Assembly (NCBI RefSeq): GCF_004214895.1
Contig: NZ_CP035952.1
Coordinates: 3,668,501-3,732,500 of the forward strand
Reading direction: 5' to 3'
Length of the DNA stretch: 64,000 bases
From: Pseudomonas tructae
GTDB taxonomy: Bacteria > Pseudomonadota > Gammaproteobacteria > Pseudomonadales > Pseudomonadaceae
Shown here one piece after another: positions 62,051-64,000 of this stretch; within the stretch, counting starts at the first letter, position 1; each line of letters starts with the position of its first letter. The position numbers were made by a program, and so were the translations under genes. The notes below the pieces were generated by a model, which saw only the letters and a list, made by a program, of their open reading frames with translations, was not told where the DNA came from and searched no databases.

Positions 62051-63286
62051 TCAGTTCCACGGACGGTCGCCGTTCTCGTCCTTGACCCGCGTCGGCAGGC
62101 CCATCACGTCCAGCGCCTTGAGGAACGGCTCGGCCGGCAGCTCCTCGACGTTGACCATGCGCTGCACATCCCACTCGCCACGGGCAACCAGCAGCGCCGC
62201 CGCTACAGGCGGCACGCCTGCGGTGTAGGAGATGCCCTGGCTGTCGGTTTCGGCGTAAGCCTCTTCGTGATCCGCTACGTTGTAGATGAACACTTCGCGC
62301 GGCTGGCCGTCCTTGGTGCCTTTGACCAGGTCGCCGATGCAGGTCTTGCCGGTGTAACCCGGTGCCAGCGAAGACGGATCAGGCAACACGGCCTTGACCA
62401 CTTTGAGCGGTACCACTTCCAGGCCTTCGGCGGTCTTGACCGGTTGCTCGGACAGCAGGCCAAGGTTCTTCAGCACGGTGAACACATTGATGTAGTGCTC
62501 GCCGAAGCTCATCCAGAAGCGCACGTTCGGCACGTCGAGGTTCTTCGACAGCGAGTGCACTTCATCGTGACCGGTCAGGTACAGGTTCTGCGAACCGACT
62601 ACCGGCAGGTCGTCAGTACGCTTGACTTCGAACATGGTGTTGCTGGTCCACTGGCTGTTCTGCCAGCTCCACACCTGCCCGGTGAACTCGCGGAAGTTGA
62701 TTTCCGGGTCGAAGTTGGTGGCAAAGTACTTGCCATGGGAGCCAGCATTGACGTCGAGAATATCGATCGACTCAATGCTGTCGAAATACTGTTGCTTGGC
62801 CAGGGCCGCATAGGCGTTGACCACGCCCGGATCGAAGCCCACGCCAAGAATGGCGGTAACGTTCTTTTGCTGGCATTCCTCGAGGTGATTCCACTCGTAG
62901 TTGCCATACCAGGGCGGCGTCTCGCAGATCTTGCCCGGTTCTTCGTGAATGGCGGTGTCCAGGTAGGCCACGCCAGTATCGATGCAGGCACGCAGCACCG
63001 ACATGTTGAGGAACGCAGAACCGACGTTGATGACGATTTGCGATTCGGTTTCGCGGATCAGCGCCTTGGTCGCTTCAACGTCCAGCGCATTGAGCGAGAA
63101 GGCCTTGATTTCTGCGGGTTGCTTGAGGCTACCCTTGGCCTTGACGCTGTCGATGATGGCCTGGCATTTGGAGATGTTGCGCGACGCGATAGCAATACGA
63201 CCGAGTTCGTCGTTGTGCTGCGCGCACTTGTGGGCCACCACCTTGGCGACACCTCCTGCACCAATGATAAGAACGTTCTTCTTCAA
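62051..63286 (-). CDS. Carboxynorspermidine dehydrogenase (saccharopine dehydrogenase family)
   Basis: A 411-aa dehydrogenase of the saccharopine dehydrogenase-like family, of the carboxy(nor)spermidine synthase type. The NADP-binding motif is NVLIIGAGGVAKVVAHKCAQHN. LDTAIHEEPGKICETPPWYGNYEWNH, ILGVGFDPGVVNAYAALA and GSHGKYFATNFDPEINFREF are conserved in the enzyme that joins aspartate semialdehyde to a diamine. The downstream step, decarboxylation, is encoded by the adjacent gene upstream on the same strand (27 bp apart), so the two form a polyamine pathway to (nor)spermidine. Confidence 0.92.
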   Translation of the reverse strand: MKKNVLIIGAGGVAKVVAHKCAQHNDELGRIAIASRNISKCQAIIDSVKAKGSLKQPAEIKAFSLNALDVEATKALIRETESQIVINVGSAFLNMSVLRACIDTGVAYLDTAIHEEPGKICETPPWYGNYEWNHLEECQQKNVTAILGVGFDPGVVNAYAALAKQQYFDSIESIDILDVNAGSHGKYFATNFDPEINFREFTGQVWSWQNSQWTSNTMFEVKRTDDLPVVGSQNLYLTGHDEVHSLSKNLDVPNVRFWMSFGEHYINVFTVLKNLGLLSEQPVKTAEGLEVVPLKVVKAVLPDPSSLAPGYTGKTCIGDLVKGTKDGQPREVFIYNVADHEEAYAETDSQGISYTAGVPPVAAALLVARGEWDVQRMVNVEELPAEPFLKALDVMGLPTRVKDENGDRPWN

Positions 63287-63313
63287 TTTCTCTTTCTCTC
63301 CTTTACTGCCAGC

Positions 63314-64000
63314 TTACGACAGGCTGGACACGTAGTCTTCGAACCCGAACTCGCGAACCACCTCGACACTACCGTCGAGTTGTTTCACTACGATGGACGG
63401 CATTTTCAGGCCGTTGAACCAGTTTTTCTTGACCATGGTGTAACCCGCTGCGTCAACAAACGACAGCCGATCGCCGATCGCCAGCGGACGATCGAATGGG
63501 TATTCGCCGAAAATATCGCCGGCCAGGCAAGATTTTCCGCAGATCATGTAGGTGTGTTCGCCCTCGCTTGGCGCAAGCTTGGCGTTGAGGCGGTAGATCA
63601 GCAAGTCGAGCATGTGCGCTTCGATCGAGCTGTCGACCACGGCCAGGTGCTTGCCGTTGTAGAGGGTGTCGAGCACGGTCACTTCCAGCGACGCGCTCTG
63701 GGTGATGGCCGCTTCGCCCGGCTCCAGGTAAACCTGCACGCCATACTTCTCGGAGAATGCCTTGAGGCGCGCGCAGAACGCGTCCACGTCGTAGCCTTCA
63801 CCGGTGAAATGGATGCCGCCACCGAGGCTGACCCACTCGACCTTGTGCAACAGGTGACCGAAGCGCTCTTCGATGGTGCACAGCATCTGGTCGAACAGGC
63901 CGAAGTCGCCGTTCTCGCAGTTGTTGTGGAACATGAAGCCGGAGATCATCTCGATGACTTCTTCGACTTTCACCGGGTCCCACTCGCCCAGGCGGCTGAA
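63314..64000 (-). CDS. nspC: Carboxynorspermidine decarboxylase, C-terminal part
   Basis: A PLP-dependent group IV (alanine racemase-fold) decarboxylase, cut by the window edge at its 5' end. The visible 228 residues run from FSRLGEWDPVKVEEVIEM to the stop. They include HNNCENGDFGLFDQML, the PLP-phosphate-type glycine stretch VEWVSLGGGIHFTGEGYD, LEPGEAAITQSASLEVTVLD and the substrate-site motif MICGKSCLAGDIFGEYPFDRPL (with Cys). It decarboxylates carboxynorspermidine or carboxyspermidine. The first part, with the PLP lysine, lies outside the window. Confidence 0.93.
   Translation of the reverse strand, partial: FSRLGEWDPVKVEEVIEMISGFMFHNNCENGDFGLFDQMLCTIEERFGHLLHKVEWVSLGGGIHFTGEGYDVDAFCARLKAFSEKYGVQVYLEPGEAAITQSASLEVTVLDTLYNGKHLAVVDSSIEAHMLDLLIYRLNAKLAPSEGEHTYMICGKSCLAGDIFGEYPFDRPLAIGDRLSFVDAAGYTMVKKNWFNGLKMPSIVVKQLDGSVEVVREFGFEDYVSSLS

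Noticed and set aside
61807..62085. Short protein gene across the tRNA region
   Set aside because: The frame reads through the tRNA-Gln gene on the other strand and has no family match.

Overview
The window looks like chromosome of a Pseudomonas, most likely of the P. putida/P. fluorescens lineage (inference). The reasons are high G+C, many copies of the Pseudomonas REP motif (GTGGGAGCGGGCTTGCCCCGCGAT and variants), a lexA2-imuA-imuB-dnaE2 mutagenesis cassette with a LexA2-type operator, an ampR/ampC pair, and a carboxynorspermidine dehydrogenase/decarboxylase pair. There are no insertion sequences, no CRISPR array and no rRNA. One tRNA gene, tRNA-Gln(TTG), lies near the right end.

Layout: 0-5 kb holds a DUF2235 (Tle1-like) hydrolase and, divergent from it, a tightly overlapping operon. 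That operon encodes an HNH-AAA ATPase fusion, a stand-alone HNH nuclease (together a Septu-like defence module) and an aldo/keto reductase. 5-11 kb holds the SOS mutagenesis operon (dnaE2, imuB, imuA, lexA2). 11-18.7 kb holds a HAD phosphatase, a DUF899 protein, a bestrophin-like channel and an apparent operon of a small unknown protein, a giant DUF4132 protein, a ComEC-type metallo-hydrolase and a small exported protein. 18.7-27.7 kb holds an FAD oxidoreductase, ampR/ampC, a GST with a LuxR regulator, a DmpA-type peptidase, the nucleosidase PpnN, an SH3 envelope protein and a LysE exporter.

27.8-33.3 kb is a compact cluster, divergent from an AraC regulator, with an SsuABC-like importer, an acyl-CoA-dehydrogenase-like flavoenzyme and an AhpD-like protein. 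This layout suggests uptake and oxidative use of a sulfonate-like compound (inference). 33-45 kb is mixed: small conserved proteins, a possible PD-(D/E)XK nuclease, an isochorismatase-like hydrolase, a PAS-GGDEF diguanylate cyclase, two LysR-controlled genes (an efflux pump and a nitroreductase) and several unknowns. 45-53 kb holds an OsmC-YcaO fusion and a winged-helix/TPR regulator divergent from an NmrA-like/cupin/EmrAB-type efflux operon. 53-58.4 kb is accessory in character: a Cys-rich exported protein with an exported nuclease, two paralogous DUF1842-like proteins, and a duplicated Imm22-like immunity gene of which one copy is only a 3' remnant. 58.8-64 kb holds an MHS transporter, a MAPEG protein, a second LysE exporter, the tRNA and the polyamine genes.

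The strongest candidates for an under-described system are three. (1) The three-gene Septu-like operon at 1.3-5.2 kb, whose fused HNH domain has lost the usual histidine while the separate HNH protein keeps it. (2) The small protein-DUF4132-metallohydrolase-exported protein operon at 13.8-18.7 kb. (3) The exported Cys-rich protein plus exported nuclease pair at 53.3-56.0 kb. A roughly 200-bp composite repeat bounded by REPs occurs twice, in opposite orientation, at 33.9 and 58.5 kb.
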